Of a stretch of 64,000 nucleotides of DNA, positions 1 to 9,092 are shown piece after piece. Location of the stretch: NCBI RefSeq assembly GCF_001951015.1, contig NZ_CP018914.1, positions 806,001 to 870,000 of the forward strand. Reading direction: 5' to 3'. The notes below the pieces were generated by a model. That model was not told the origin of the DNA, made no database searches, and saw nothing but the letters and a program-made list of their open reading frames with translations. The first letter of the stretch is position 1. Every line of letters begins with the position of its first letter. The stretch comes from Rickettsia rickettsii. GTDB lineage: Bacteria > Pseudomonadota > Alphaproteobacteria > Rickettsiales > Rickettsiaceae. The position numbers were made by a program, and so were the translations under genes.

Positions 1-1
1 A

Positions 2-154
2 CAAATGAGTCGTTTTAATAATAATATTTCAAAAACATCCGCATTTGTCGGTATGGAAAGATCGGCTTTGCATCGTAAATTAAAATTATTAAGCTTACAT
101 ATACCTCCTACCAATAGAATAAATGACGAAGAATATGAGGAAGCAAATGCTTAA
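2..154 (+). CDS. ntrX: C-terminal end of NtrX-like sigma-54 response regulator (partial)
   Basis: The first bases encode the last 50 residues of a protein whose 5' part lies outside the window. The tail contains a Fis-type helix-turn-helix signature ([20 protein letters not shown]), typical of the DNA-binding domain that ends NtrC/NtrX-family regulators. In alphaproteobacteria this ending is characteristic of NtrX, partner of the sensor NtrY. The stop codon overlaps the start region of the next gene, so the two are probably cotranscribed. The family call is firm; the NtrX assignment within it is inferred from the short tail only. Confidence 0.65.
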   Translation, partial: QMSRFNNNISKTSAFVGMERSALHRKLKLLSLHIPPTNRINDEEYEEANA

Positions 155-1892
155 AGTCATATCAATAATTACGATTTATTTGTTATTAAGCAGCTGCTCC
201 GAATCTACTCGTGATGCGAACGGATTACTTACGGATAGCCAAAGCACGGTAATTCGGAATTATATAATATCGCAAAATTCTAAAAACCTTAAAGTGAACC
301 TTAAAGAGAAGTTCGGTTCAAATTTAAAAGGAGTAAAATTAATAGGAGTACAGCTAATCAATGAAGATTTATCAGGAATAGATTTGACTTCCTGCGAAAT
401 ATTACGTGCTGATTTTACAGGTAGCAATTTAGAAAAAGCAATACTTACAAATGCTATAATTCAAGAAAGTAATTTTGCAGATTCGGTAATAAAAAATATT
501 TCCGGATATAATTCTGACTTTCAAGGTTCAATTTTTCACAATATAACATTACAAAATACAAATTTTGTTCAATCAAATTTTAGCGATACTGCTTTTAATA
601 AAACTACTATAATAAATGTCAACTTTGAAAATTCTAAATTTAGGCATGTATTATGGAGCAATAATACTATCGACGGTGTTAATTTTCAAAAAGCTACCCT
701 ACAGAATAATAGCTTTAAAAATACTAATATAACAAATTCAATATTTTACGGTACGGATTTAGAAAAAAGTATAATAAATAATACCAATTTTACTAATAAT
801 TATTTTGAATCTAGCAACCTAAGTCAAACTACATTAACAGCAGTAATAATTAAGGATTCTAACTTCACACAAAGTATTTTTAATGAAGTAAATTTTAATA
901 ACGTACAAAGTAATAACTCTTGCTTTTCATACGCTTCCTTTCAAGATTCAACACTACAAAATATTAGCCTTACTAAATGTGATTTACAAAATAGTACAAT
1001 TAGTAGTTCAGTTTTAAAGCATTTTAAAATCAATAATGCGATATTAAATAATATGAGTCTAAACGATAATAAATTTAATAATTTATCAATAAAAAATAGT
1101 AATGCTAATTTTGTAAGGATTAATAAAACTAAAGGCTCAAATATTACTTTAGATAATATTAGCTATACTAATAATATTTTTAGCAATAATGATTTTAAAC
1201 AATTTATAGTGATTAATACTGACTTAAACAGCAGTGAAATAATAAACTCAAATATAACTAACGGACAATTTAATAATATAAATTTTTCTAAATCTTTAAT
1301 ACAAAACGTAAATTTTTCAGATGTTAAAATTACTTTAGGCAATTTAAACCAAGTAGCTCTAATAAATTCCACTCTAACAAATACTGCGGTTATTAACTCC
1401 GTCCTTTCTAATTCGCAAATAAATAATATTAACTACCAAGCGTATTCCGGTTTTATTAATACTAATGTTTCTAATAATATTATTTTAAATAGTGATAATT
1501 CGAGCAAAATTCTACCAAATAATATAGTAATAAATTCGGTAAAAGATTTGCAAAAAATAACTCACTTAGCAAATATGAATTTAACAAATTTTGACTTGAG
1601 CAACTTAATATTTGATAGAGTAGATTTTTCAAATAGTATCTTTAAAAATGCTAACCTAACAAATACGGTAATAAAAAATTCTATTTTAAAAGAGGCTAAT
1701 TTTTCTGCAGCAATACTTACTAAAACAGATTTTTCAAACTCAATATTAACAGATAGTATATTTAAATCAGCTAAAATTGATCAGGCGGGCTTTAATAACT
1801 CCGACCTAACAAATGCCGATTTTACCGAAGCAGCAATTAAAGATACTTCGTTTGATAAAGCTAAGACAAGCGGAATGAAAGGAGTAGAATAA
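123..1892 (+). CDS. long pentapeptide-repeat lipoprotein
   Basis: A 589-residue protein built almost entirely of pentapeptide repeats of the A(D/N)LXX / xxNFx type (for example [16 protein letters not shown]), from about residue 60 to the end. Such repeats fold as a right-handed quadrilateral beta-helix. The N-terminus has a short basic stretch, a hydrophobic segment and a lipobox-like LLSSC, so it is probably exported and lipidated at Cys25. Possible starts are ATG at 123, 135 or 147. The one at 147 has a GAGGAAG ribosome-binding site and gives the tightest signal peptide ([17 protein letters not shown]). It overlaps the end of the preceding NtrX-like gene. The repeats are very rich in Asn, Ile and Ser, as the low GC content would favour. 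Function is unknown; a surface or periplasmic scaffold role is a guess. Confidence 0.85.
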   Translation: MTKNMRKQMLKVISIITIYLLLSSCSESTRDANGLLTDSQSTVIRNYIISQNSKNLKVNLKEKFGSNLKGVKLIGVQLINEDLSGIDLTSCEILRADFTGSNLEKAILTNAIIQESNFADSVIKNISGYNSDFQGSIFHNITLQNTNFVQSNFSDTAFNKTTIINVNFENSKFRHVLWSNNTIDGVNFQKATLQNNSFKNTNITNSIFYGTDLEKSIINNTNFTNNYFESSNLSQTTLTAVIIKDSNFTQSIFNEVNFNNVQSNNSCFSYASFQDSTLQNISLTKCDLQNSTISSSVLKHFKINNAILNNMSLNDNKFNNLSIKNSNANFVRINKTKGSNITLDNISYTNNIFSNNDFKQFIVINTDLNSSEIINSNITNGQFNNINFSKSLIQNVNFSDVKITLGNLNQVALINSTLTNTAVINSVLSNSQINNINYQAYSGFINTNVSNNIILNSDNSSKILPNNIVINSVKDLQKITHLANMNLTNFDLSNLIFDRVDFSNSIFKNANLTNTVIKNSILKEANFSAAILTKTDFSNSILTDSIFKSAKIDQAGFNNSDLTNADFTEAAIKDTSFDKAKTSGMKGVE

Positions 1893-1975
1893 TCTTTAAA
1901 TACCTTGGTCCTTATACGAACATTCAGTATGTCATCCCCGCGTGGCATTGTTGCGTGGATCAGTAAATGCTCTTT

Positions 1976-2108
1976 ATGTCATTTCCACGCAAGCGGGCAT
2001 CCAGTAAAACATATAAAAAATTTTTTATATGCTTATTTTGTTAAAGGTATAATTTTATCCAATATTAAGGGTTATTTTTCTAGATGCCTGCTTTCACAGG
2101 AATAACAT
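1976..2108. repeat. palindromic repeat, family A (RPE-like)
   Basis: The left arm GTCATTTCCACGCAAGCGGG pairs imperfectly with the right arm CCTGCTTTCACAGGAATAAC. The centre contains a second small palindrome (ATATAAAAAATTTTTTATAT). An extra half arm (GTCATCCCCGCGTGG) lies just upstream at 1930. It fills the gap between two genes. Confidence 0.8.
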
Positions 2109-2113
2109 AGCAT

Positions 2114-3073
2114 TTACCTTTGGTTGCTCTTGAAAGACTTTGCTTTATTAGTAGGAGTATTAGACGGTGTAAATGAATTATTATTTATAAAAGCAGTAGG
2201 ACTTTTCTGCTTCATTCTATTAATAATTTGTTGTTGTTTAAGAGTATTTATCTTTTGTTTTCCGGCTATCCTTATAGATTGAGTAATTTTGGCAGTTTCT
2301 ACAAATATTTCCTTAGGAGTTTGTAGCTGATCAATTCGCTCATAATGTTTTTTAAGAAACTGTTCTTTTATCTTTGGCTTTATTCCTTTCAAATCAACAT
2401 ATGTTCTATATAACTTCTTTAATTTTATTTGTTGCTTGGAAGATTTGTGAGGAAGTGATTTAATCGCATTAACAAGACTACTACCTATTTCTTTTATAAT
2501 ATTAACTGCAGGCGAAGCTATTTTCTTTATTCCTTCATAAATTTTACCTAACCCACTAGCAATAACATCTAATAGTTTAGGCGCATATTCTTGAGATATA
2601 GGGGGTATATCCCTAATAATATCTCTCGCTTCAGTTAGATTATGAGCTAAATGGAGTAATGCTTTTTTCTCCTCTAACTCGTTAGAGCGATTAGCATATG
2701 AACTAGCTATATCTGCCTGAGCATCTATAGTATCGGTAATTATTGATTTAGTATCATTAAAAGAAAGATCTATAGGTGTCTTTTTTTGTGTTATAGGACT
2801 GTCTTCTCTTAATTTATCTAGCCTATCACGTATTGCTTGGTCTTTTTGATCATTAAGGCTTTTACTTTTTTGTTCTAGTTTAAGCTCAGATTGCAACTGC
2901 TCAATTAGATCGTCTACTTCATTACCGGATTTTTTTGTGGGGATATAAGGTCTATCTTGGAGCTTTGCAAACCTTTCTTCTAATTCTTCAAGTGATGGAG
3001 GAGTACCTTTAAGTTTTGCTAGTCTTTCTTCTAATTCTTTTATTATTTGATCGTCCTGCTTTTTCTTAGACAT
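2114..3073 (-). CDS. coiled-coil protein with repeated ELEERLAKL motifs, unknown function
   Basis: A 319-residue hydrophilic protein with no signal peptide and no obvious transmembrane helix. The N-terminal 100 residues hold three related amphipathic motifs: ELEERLAKLKG (about 15-25), ELEERFAKLQD (about 30-40) and IRDRLDKLRED (about 81-91). The middle (about 120-220) is helical, with a moderately hydrophobic stretch around the KIASPAVNIIKEIGSSLVNA segment. The C-terminal 100 residues are very basic (Lys/Arg/Gln). ELEERLAKLKG resembles LxxRLxxLKG motifs seen in some eukaryotic ESCRT-associated proteins, but similarity over so few residues may be chance. I do not recognise the family. A secreted or cytosolic effector-like role is only a possibility. 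Confidence 0.7.
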   Translation of the reverse strand: MSKKKQDDQIIKELEERLAKLKGTPPSLEELEERFAKLQDRPYIPTKKSGNEVDDLIEQLQSELKLEQKSKSLNDQKDQAIRDRLDKLREDSPITQKKTPIDLSFNDTKSIITDTIDAQADIASSYANRSNELEEKKALLHLAHNLTEARDIIRDIPPISQEYAPKLLDVIASGLGKIYEGIKKIASPAVNIIKEIGSSLVNAIKSLPHKSSKQQIKLKKLYRTYVDLKGIKPKIKEQFLKKHYERIDQLQTPKEIFVETAKITQSIRIAGKQKINTLKQQQIINRMKQKSPTAFINNNSFTPSNTPTNKAKSFKSNQR

Positions 3074-3311
3074 ATATATAACTCTATAATAATTCCTAGG
3101 TTTTGTAAAAGAAAATTAATAAGATTTTTGCAATAATAGTTATTCCTATTTCAAAAAAATCTTATGATTTACAACAAAAAATAGATTAATTCAATTTTCC
3201 GCATGCAAAGCCTAGTTATTAATAACACAAACTACTAACTAAAATAAAGTATTTTTTGATATGAGTTAAGATATAATTATATAAAGCTAGCATTATTATA
3301 CGTGTGGATCA

Positions 3312-3410
3312 GTTTTGCCATTGTCACCTAGTTCCTTGATCACGGGGTCTAATTAAAAATACTAATATTATTAGTATTTTAAGTTGTTTTCTGGATACCA
3401 CACAATTCAG
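3312..3410. repeat. degenerate palindromic repeat, family C
   Basis: A worn copy of the family C element: a half arm resembling CTTGATCACGGGGTC, then the perfect central palindrome AAAATACTAAT...ATTAGTATTTT, then a remnant GGATACCA right arm. The same centre occurs in the better copy at 10571-10666. Confidence 0.6.
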
Positions 3411-3445
3411 CTAATTCTGCACGTGCCTTATTTTCTCATATAACT

Positions 3446-3683
3446 TTAAACATTTTTCTTTTTTAACCATTCCCTCACTTCGTCAGTAGTGTAAGTTTTA
3501 AAATCAGGGGCATTAATTCTTTGCAAAGCAATTTTGCATCTTCTGAATCTTCTTGTATTTCCTGTAGATAATATTCAATTGCTTTACGTACTATATATAC
3601 CCTTTTGATCTGTCTAAGTTTTTTGCTGACTATGCTAAACTATTATTTAGTTCGTCTGGAATAGTTAAATTCAGTCTTGCCAT
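3446..3683 (-). pseudogene. broken ribbon-helix-helix antitoxin gene
   Basis: The minus strand starts ATG with MARLNLTIPDELNNSLA, a ribbon-helix-helix (CopG/ParD-type) beginning. An in-frame TAG follows at once, then fragments in shifted frames (KAIEYYLQEIQEDSEDAK, YTTDEVREWLKKKN) that together restore a plausible ~78-residue antitoxin. At least one nonsense codon and two frameshifts are needed. No toxin gene is seen beside it. The rest of the 3074-3751 gap holds only the family C remnant. Confidence 0.65.
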
Positions 3684-3751
3684 CTTGTGACCTATCGTTA
3701 ATTAATAACACATTACGACACATAATAGCACAAACTACAAACTAAAAAAAG

Positions 3752-5533
3752 CTATAAATACTTATCCAACACGTCCGACATAATTTTACGAGCTACAGGG
3801 GCAGCGGCTTTACTACCGCCTCCACCATGATCAATAAAGACGGTAACGGAATAACTAGGATCGTGATAAGGAGCGAAGCCTAAGAACAAGGCATGATTAC
3901 GCCTCTCCCAAGCAATAGATTTACGGCTTAAATCATCTTTAGCATTTAGTTTGCCTTGCACCTGCGAAGTACCGGTTTTACCAGCGAGCTGCCTATTTTT
4001 GCCTAAAATTCTATTATAATACGCCGTACCTCCCGCAACATTAACGGTATTATACAAACTTTCTTGGATTATTGTGATATTTTCGGGCTTAATATTGACA
4101 TTATAAAATTCCGGATTATTTTTTAATATTCTAGGCGTATACAGTTTACCGTTACTTGCAATAGCTGTAATAAACCTTGCAAGCTGCATCGGCGTTACCC
4201 CTAGAAACCCCTGTCCGATTGCTAAATTAAAACTATCTCCTATTGACCAAGGACGCTTTAATTTTTTCTTTTTCCACTCTTTTGACGGTACAAACCCGCT
4301 ACTTTCAGGAGCTAAATCAACACCGGTTTTTGAACCGAGGCCAAATTCTCTTGCAACTTCAAGAATTTTATCCGGACCTACTATTCTTGCTAATTCATAC
4401 ATATAAATATTACAAGAATGCTTTAAAGCAGACATCATATCTAACGTTCCGTGTCCGCTATGATTCCAACATCTAAAGCTATTAGTACCAAGAGCAGAGC
4501 TACCGTCGCAAAAAACGGTTTTATTAGGATTAATGCCTACTTCAAGGGCTGCAAGTACGGTAATTATTTTAAAAACCGAGCCTGGAGGATAAGAATTTTG
4601 TATTACCTTATTAATTAAAGGCTTATAAGGATCACTCGTTAAACTTTGCCAATAATTTTCCGATAATTTACTGAAATGATTTGATTCAAAACCCGGAGTG
4701 GAAGCACAAATTAGTACATTTCCGGTTTTAGTATCCATAACTATTGCCGAAGAACCTTTAGGATTTAAATATTGCTGGATATTTTTCTGAAGAAACACAT
4801 CGATATTTAAATGCATATCTTCACCCGATTTAGTAGGGGTTCCTGCTATTTCTCTTACCTGCTTACCATAAGCGTTTACTTCAACTTTTTTATAACCAAA
4901 TGCTCCTCTTAGTTTGTTATCGTAATATTTTTCAATACCGGATTTACCGATATTAAAATCGCTTAAACTATGTATATTTAATTCCTGCTTCTCGTGCTCA
5001 TTTATTTGACCAAGATAACCGATTAAATGAGAAGTAACGCTTGAAAAAGGATAAAACCTTAAATAACCTATATCAATAAATATTGAAGCGAGTTTATGCT
5101 TTTGTTCTTCAATCATTGATACTTGCTGCCAATCAAGCTGATCAAATATTATTAAAGGAGTGTGGCGACTAGATTTTTTAATTTTTTGCTTAATATAATT
5201 ATATTTTTCCGGAGATAAATTTAGAATATTACTAATTATTTCTAATTCATCCCTATAATTATTATTAATGCTTCTATCTATTACTAGCTGATAACATGGT
5301 TTATTAGTAGCTAAAATATTACCGTCTAAATCGTAAATTCTTCCTCTAGTCGGTGGAAGTACAACGAAATTAATACGATTCTTATCCGATAAAGTCTTAT
5401 ATTCTTCGCTTTTAATAAGCTGTAAATAAAACATTCTTATTCCAAGCAACGATAAAAATCCGAGTTTACCTAATCCGATTATAAAGGCTCTTCGTGAAAT
5501 TAACTCACCATGTAGTATTTTCTTATTTAGCAT
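3752..5533 (-). CDS. mrdA: penicillin-binding protein 2 (elongation transpeptidase)
   Basis: This 593-residue protein has the layout of PBP2: an N-terminal membrane anchor (about 15-35), a dimerisation domain beginning at the PPTRGRIYD motif (about 60-67), and a transpeptidase domain. The catalytic motifs are all present: SVFK (Ser319-Lys322), SCN (373-375) and KTGT (519-522). It crosslinks peptidoglycan in the periplasm during rod elongation. The start overlaps the end of mreD by 11 bp, the usual mreD-mrdA operon arrangement, so translation is probably coupled. Length is normal for the family. Confidence 0.95.
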   Translation of the reverse strand: MLNKKILHGELISRRAFIIGLGKLGFLSLLGIRMFYLQLIKSEEYKTLSDKNRINFVVLPPTRGRIYDLDGNILATNKPCYQLVIDRSINNNYRDELEIISNILNLSPEKYNYIKQKIKKSSRHTPLIIFDQLDWQQVSMIEEQKHKLASIFIDIGYLRFYPFSSVTSHLIGYLGQINEHEKQELNIHSLSDFNIGKSGIEKYYDNKLRGAFGYKKVEVNAYGKQVREIAGTPTKSGEDMHLNIDVFLQKNIQQYLNPKGSSAIVMDTKTGNVLICASTPGFESNHFSKLSENYWQSLTSDPYKPLINKVIQNSYPPGSVFKIITVLAALEVGINPNKTVFCDGSSALGTNSFRCWNHSGHGTLDMMSALKHSCNIYMYELARIVGPDKILEVAREFGLGSKTGVDLAPESSGFVPSKEWKKKKLKRPWSIGDSFNLAIGQGFLGVTPMQLARFITAIASNGKLYTPRILKNNPEFYNVNIKPENITIIQESLYNTVNVAGGTAYYNRILGKNRQLAGKTGTSQVQGKLNAKDDLSRKSIAWERRNHALFLGFAPYHDPSYSVTVFIDHGGGGSKAAAPVARKIMSDVLDKYL

Positions 5534-6044
5534 ACTTTTTAAAGTAATTCATAGGAGAGTCAAGTATAAGACGAATTATATTATAAGAAAATATAGTTGT
5601 TAAAAATTGAAAGAAAATTATTAAATATCCGTCTGCTTCTAGCTTCTTGATTGTTATTAGTAAATATTTAAAATTCAATATAAATAAAGAATAAACGCAA
5701 AAAATAATGAAATTTATTAAATAGTTTTTAGCTACAAAATATTGTGAAGATAATTTATAAATCGTATATGCCGATAAAAAAACTAGCGAATTTGTACCGA
5801 TAGGCATACCACTTATTTGATCTATAAATAGACCGAGAAAAAATATGCCAAAAATATTTAAGGAATATAACGACATAAAATAATAAATAAATATAATTTC
5901 CATCGCCGGAAAGATTCTGCTTTGAATATTTATTTTATAACTCACTAACGGAAATAATATTATAAAAAAACATAGCAAAGCAAACAGCAATTTTAATATT
6001 ATTTGTAAGCTATTTTTATATATTTCCTGTTTTATCTTTAACAT
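5523..6044 (-). CDS. mreD: rod shape-determining membrane protein MreD
   Basis: A 173-residue, very hydrophobic protein with about five predicted transmembrane helices, the size and character of MreD. It contains an MreD-like segment (GLFIDQISGMPIGTNSLVFL, about 76-95). It sits directly upstream of, and overlaps, the PBP2 gene. In many bacteria mreB and mreC precede it; here the region upstream is a repeat-filled gap, so mreB/mreC must lie elsewhere. The call rests on topology, the GxPxGxN motif and neighbour order. Confidence 0.85.
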   Translation of the reverse strand: MLKIKQEIYKNSLQIILKLLFALLCFFIILFPLVSYKINIQSRIFPAMEIIFIYYFMSLYSLNIFGIFFLGLFIDQISGMPIGTNSLVFLSAYTIYKLSSQYFVAKNYLINFIIFCVYSLFILNFKYLLITIKKLEADGYLIIFFQFLTTIFSYNIIRLILDSPMNYFKKYAK

Positions 6045-6107
6045 AAATAGTTTTTTGTTATATAGTTTTGTACTGTGTCATACCGTGACTTGATCGGCAA
6101 TTAGGTT

Positions 6108-6196
6108 GTCATCCCACGACTTGATCGCGGGATCTATATAAACAACATTTTGTGTAGTCATTTTTACTGGATCCCGTGGTCAAACCACGGGGTGAC
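6108..6196. repeat. palindromic repeat, family C
   Basis: Arms GTCATCCCACGACTTGATCG and GATCCCGTGGTCAAACCACG form an imperfect inverted repeat. A further half arm (GTCATACCGTGACTTGATC) lies just before it at about 6078. Confidence 0.75.
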
Positions 6197-6293
6197 AATA
6201 GAAAAATTGCAACCACCCAACGACCATATCAACCATATACAAAATATAAATTAATTTTCTATTTTGTACAGTTTTAAAAAATGAATATGGATT

Positions 6294-6484
6294 CTACAAT
6301 AACTCACAACAACTAGGGTTAGGTCTTTTAGCATTATCGCTAAGCTCTAATTCTGCTTGTGCCTCGGAACTTGTGGATATAAATAGTTGTTTTGATATAA
6401 TATTATTTATTGTTGTCGTAAGATCCAAAAACTTAAGCCGTGGGATAGGTATACTTTATCTGTTATATTTTTATTTTTTGACAT
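6294..6484 (-). pseudogene. small broken ORF, unknown
   Basis: On the minus strand a strong GGAGG ribosome-binding site precedes an ATG (MSKNKNITDKVYLSHGL...). That frame stops after about 26 codons. A shifted frame then continues (ISKQLFISTSSEAQAELELS) and ends in PSCCELL. One frameshift would give a protein of about 63 residues. I do not recognise it, and it may be non-functional or chance. Confidence 0.35.
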
Positions 6485-6556
6485 AAAAACCTCCTTTTTA
6501 GCTTATAAATGCGTCATTACCAGAAAATTTAGGCTTTTTGTTGCACAGCTCGTTTT

Positions 6557-6586
6557 ATGTCATTCCCACATAGGCGGGGATGACAT
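6557..6586. repeat. minimal family A palindrome
   Basis: About 30 bp in which ATGTCATTCCCAC faces GGGGATGACAT with almost no loop. It is followed by a half family B arm (GCTTGCAATGACA) ending near 6631. Confidence 0.7.
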
Positions 6587-6658
6587 CAAGTAGGTTTTAC
6601 CGATCTACGCAACAATGCCTGCTTGCAATGACAAAATCTATAATTATTAGGTAATATT

Positions 6659-8344
6659 TTAACTTTCTTCCTCACTTTGTTCTATCGGTTCTAAACCATA
6701 TAAAGATATCATACGTTCAAATACTCTACCGGCAGTAGGGGCAGCCGTCCAACTTGCGGTTGCAAAGCCAAAGCTTTCTTTAGTCGGTTTCGGCTCATCA
6801 AATCTAATAAAAATAATATATTGCGGGTTAGATGCAGGCAGCATACCTAAAAACGATGACGCTCTACTATTTTTTAGATATTTCTTTTTTCCCCCTGCCC
6901 CTTGTGAAAGTTTTTCTGCCGTACCGGTCTTACCGCCGATAAGATAGCCTTTGACCTCTGCTCTTTTACCGTTACCTTCTTTTACTACCGCTCTAAATAA
7001 TTTCTTCATTTGGGTAGAGGTATTTTCACTAAAAACTTTTGTACCTATTACTTTTTCATCCTTTCTTTTTAATAAAGTAAGATCATATAAAGTACCGCCG
7101 TTAACAACCGGTAACATTGCTCTAACAAAATGCAAAGGGCTAATTGAAATGCCGTAGCCATACGACATAGTAACACTCGTTAACTCATTCCATCTTTTCT
7201 CGGAAGGAAATAACGGAGTACCTCGTTCAGGTAATTCTATTTGCAACTGATCTAATAGGCCTAATTTCTTTAGGTATTTTTTAAAATTGCTTTTACCGAT
7301 TTCAAGCATAATTTGACTTGTGCCAATATTTGAAGAATATAGAAAAATCTCAGGTACACTATGCCATCCTTGCCTTGGCGTATAATCCTTAAGCTGGAAT
7401 CCTCCTACTTTCATATAACTTATATCATAAGCATCATTCATATTTATTGCACCGGTATCAAAGCCGACTGCCATAGTTAATGCCTTAAACACCGAACCCA
7501 TTTCGTAAATCCCGAGACTTGCTATATTAAACAGCTCTTCTGGTTTGGCTAAACTCGGATAATGCGGATCGAAATCAGGCTTATTTACTAATGCTAAAAT
7601 CTCGCCATTATTTGGATCAGCAATAATACCCACTGCTCCTATGGCCTTAAATTGCTTTAAAGTTTTATCAATCTCCTCACTTAAAATACTTTGTAATCTG
7701 ATATCAATAGATAATTGAAGCGGTTCTTTCCGATTCTTTGGTTCGTTTAATTCATAATCAGAATTAGTTAAATACTTATCATAAGCGAGCTCTAAGCCAC
7801 TAAGCCCTACCGAGTCTCTACCTACATAACCGATAACATGCGACAATAAATTAGAAAAGGTATAAATTCGTTTCTGCTCTTCTTCAAATTCAAAACCAAG
7901 TAACCCAAGGCTAGTGATCTTTTCTTGCTGACTAGGTAGTACATCCCTTTTTACCCATATAAAGCTTTTATTTGACTTAAGTTCTGCAAGTAATTTAGCT
8001 TTATTAATATCAGGTAGAATTTCTGCTAGCTTTTTTACGGAAGTTTCAGGATCAAGTACTATTTGTGGATTAGCAAATAATGAGGCAGAAGGTAGGTTCA
8101 CTGCTAATAAATTACCGTTTCGATCAACTATTTCTTTTCTAAATTGATGCTTTTTTTTAAAGGAATTAATATTTTTATCGTAAACATTCGTAGCAACGAT
8201 TATCAATCTGTAAGATAAAGTACAAAAAAGAAAAGAAAAGACACAAATAACCATTAATAATCGGATTTTTGTATTTTTACTACAAACATTCCAAATTGTT
8301 AGACTTTTAATTGTAGGTTTCCATTTTTCCCAAATTTGTTTCAT
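6659..8344 (-). CDS. ftsI: penicillin-binding protein 3, septal transpeptidase FtsI
   Basis: A 561-residue protein with one N-terminal transmembrane helix (about 28-50), a PBP dimerisation domain starting at the REIVDRNGNLLAVN motif (about 69-83), and a transpeptidase domain with SVFK (Ser284-Lys287), SSN (337-339) and KTGT (472-475). It crosslinks peptidoglycan at the division septum. It lies downstream of ftsL, rsmH and mraZ in the standard dcw order, separated from ftsL by two palindromic repeats. The next dcw genes (murE, murF, mraY) are about 44 kb away in this window. Confidence 0.95.
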   Translation of the reverse strand: MKQIWEKWKPTIKSLTIWNVCSKNTKIRLLMVICVFSFLFCTLSYRLIIVATNVYDKNINSFKKKHQFRKEIVDRNGNLLAVNLPSASLFANPQIVLDPETSVKKLAEILPDINKAKLLAELKSNKSFIWVKRDVLPSQQEKITSLGLLGFEFEEEQKRIYTFSNLLSHVIGYVGRDSVGLSGLELAYDKYLTNSDYELNEPKNRKEPLQLSIDIRLQSILSEEIDKTLKQFKAIGAVGIIADPNNGEILALVNKPDFDPHYPSLAKPEELFNIASLGIYEMGSVFKALTMAVGFDTGAINMNDAYDISYMKVGGFQLKDYTPRQGWHSVPEIFLYSSNIGTSQIMLEIGKSNFKKYLKKLGLLDQLQIELPERGTPLFPSEKRWNELTSVTMSYGYGISISPLHFVRAMLPVVNGGTLYDLTLLKRKDEKVIGTKVFSENTSTQMKKLFRAVVKEGNGKRAEVKGYLIGGKTGTAEKLSQGAGGKKKYLKNSRASSFLGMLPASNPQYIIFIRFDEPKPTKESFGFATASWTAAPTAGRVFERMISLYGLEPIEQSEEES

Positions 8345-8387
8345 ATGTTATTTATGGTGTTTCAAACACTAATATTTCTGCAATCCT

Positions 8388-8536
8388 TATGTAATTCCCG
8401 CAAAAGCGGGAATCCAGTACTTTAAAACCTTTTCAAAACTTGATTTGAAAAATAAAAAATCTTTAAAATCAAGATGTTTTGAAAAGCTCGATTTATCTCG
8501 CTTTACCCTAGATTCCCGCCTACGCGGGAATGACAT
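8388..8536. repeat. palindromic repeat, family A
   Basis: Arms TAATTCCCGCAAAAGCGGGA and TTCCCGCCTACGCGGGAATG enclose an inner inverted repeat around TTTGAAAAATAAAAAATCTT. It lies between ftsI and ftsL. Confidence 0.85.
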
Positions 8537-8581
8537 CGAACGCTTTGTCCAAACCATGCAACAATCCTACCAAGATACGAA

Positions 8582-8692
8582 GATCAACTTCAAAAAGAGC
8601 AAGGAATCCACAAGACGAGGAACGGAGCGTATACTTAATACGTGAGTACCACAGTACTTGTAGGATGACGTAGCCAATTTTTGAAGTTCATC
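8582..8692. repeat. palindromic repeat, family D
   Basis: Ends GATCAACTTCAAAAA and TTTTTGAAGTTCATC form terminal inverted repeats about 111 bp apart. A second copy is at 27224-27338. The right end overlaps the 3' end of ftsL and carries its stop codon. Confidence 0.8.
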
Positions 8693-9086
8693 GAGTACCC
8701 TTCACTCTACTCGAAACAGTCTGTATATACTTATTATTTGTAATTCTTTTGTAACGCCATTTACTACTCTTGGAAATACTAATATTATGATTAAATTTAA
8801 TATTTTGATCTATATTTGGCCCTAACGGATCTTTTATCATTTGATAAGATTTAACTGTTTCTAATTTTAAATAAGCCGCCGCAAGTTTTTCCAATCTAGC
8901 CGGCAAAAGTAGATAAGCTTGCTCTGCTTTTAAAATATGAATATTATTATTCTCACTATTTATCTGTTTTACAACGCTACTTAATTGATAATCAAGAGTT
9001 GAGACTCGCTCCTTTATGCTAAACAAACTACATATTGCTATAATTGTTATCAATAATGTTAAATAGTGAAGCTTTCTTATACTCAT
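8688..9086 (-). CDS. ftsL: cell division protein FtsL-like
   Basis: A 132-residue protein with a short cytoplasmic N-terminus, one transmembrane helix (about 8-24) and a periplasmic leucine-zipper-like stretch (STLDYQLSSVVKQINSENNNIHILKAE is in this region). This is the size and topology of FtsL, a septal scaffold that recruits FtsW and FtsI. Its place between rsmH and ftsI is diagnostic, because the sequence itself is poorly conserved. The final residues and the TGA stop lie at the right end of a family D palindrome, so the natural C-terminus may have been altered by the insertion. Confidence 0.8.
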   Translation of the reverse strand: MSIRKLHYLTLLITIIAICSLFSIKERVSTLDYQLSSVVKQINSENNNIHILKAEQAYLLLPARLEKLAAAYLKLETVKSYQMIKDPLGPNIDQNIKFNHNISISKSSKWRYKRITNNKYIQTVSSRVKGTR

Positions 9087-9092
9087 AATTAA

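Noticed and set aside
1905-2105. 66-codon ORF after the pentapeptide-repeat gene
   Set aside because: It is the translation of a family A palindromic repeat (HFHASGHPVKH is the repeat signature), with no independent support.
8445-8645. 66-codon plus-strand ORF between ftsI and ftsL
   Set aside because: It runs through two palindromic repeats (LDSRLRGNDIE is a family A translation).
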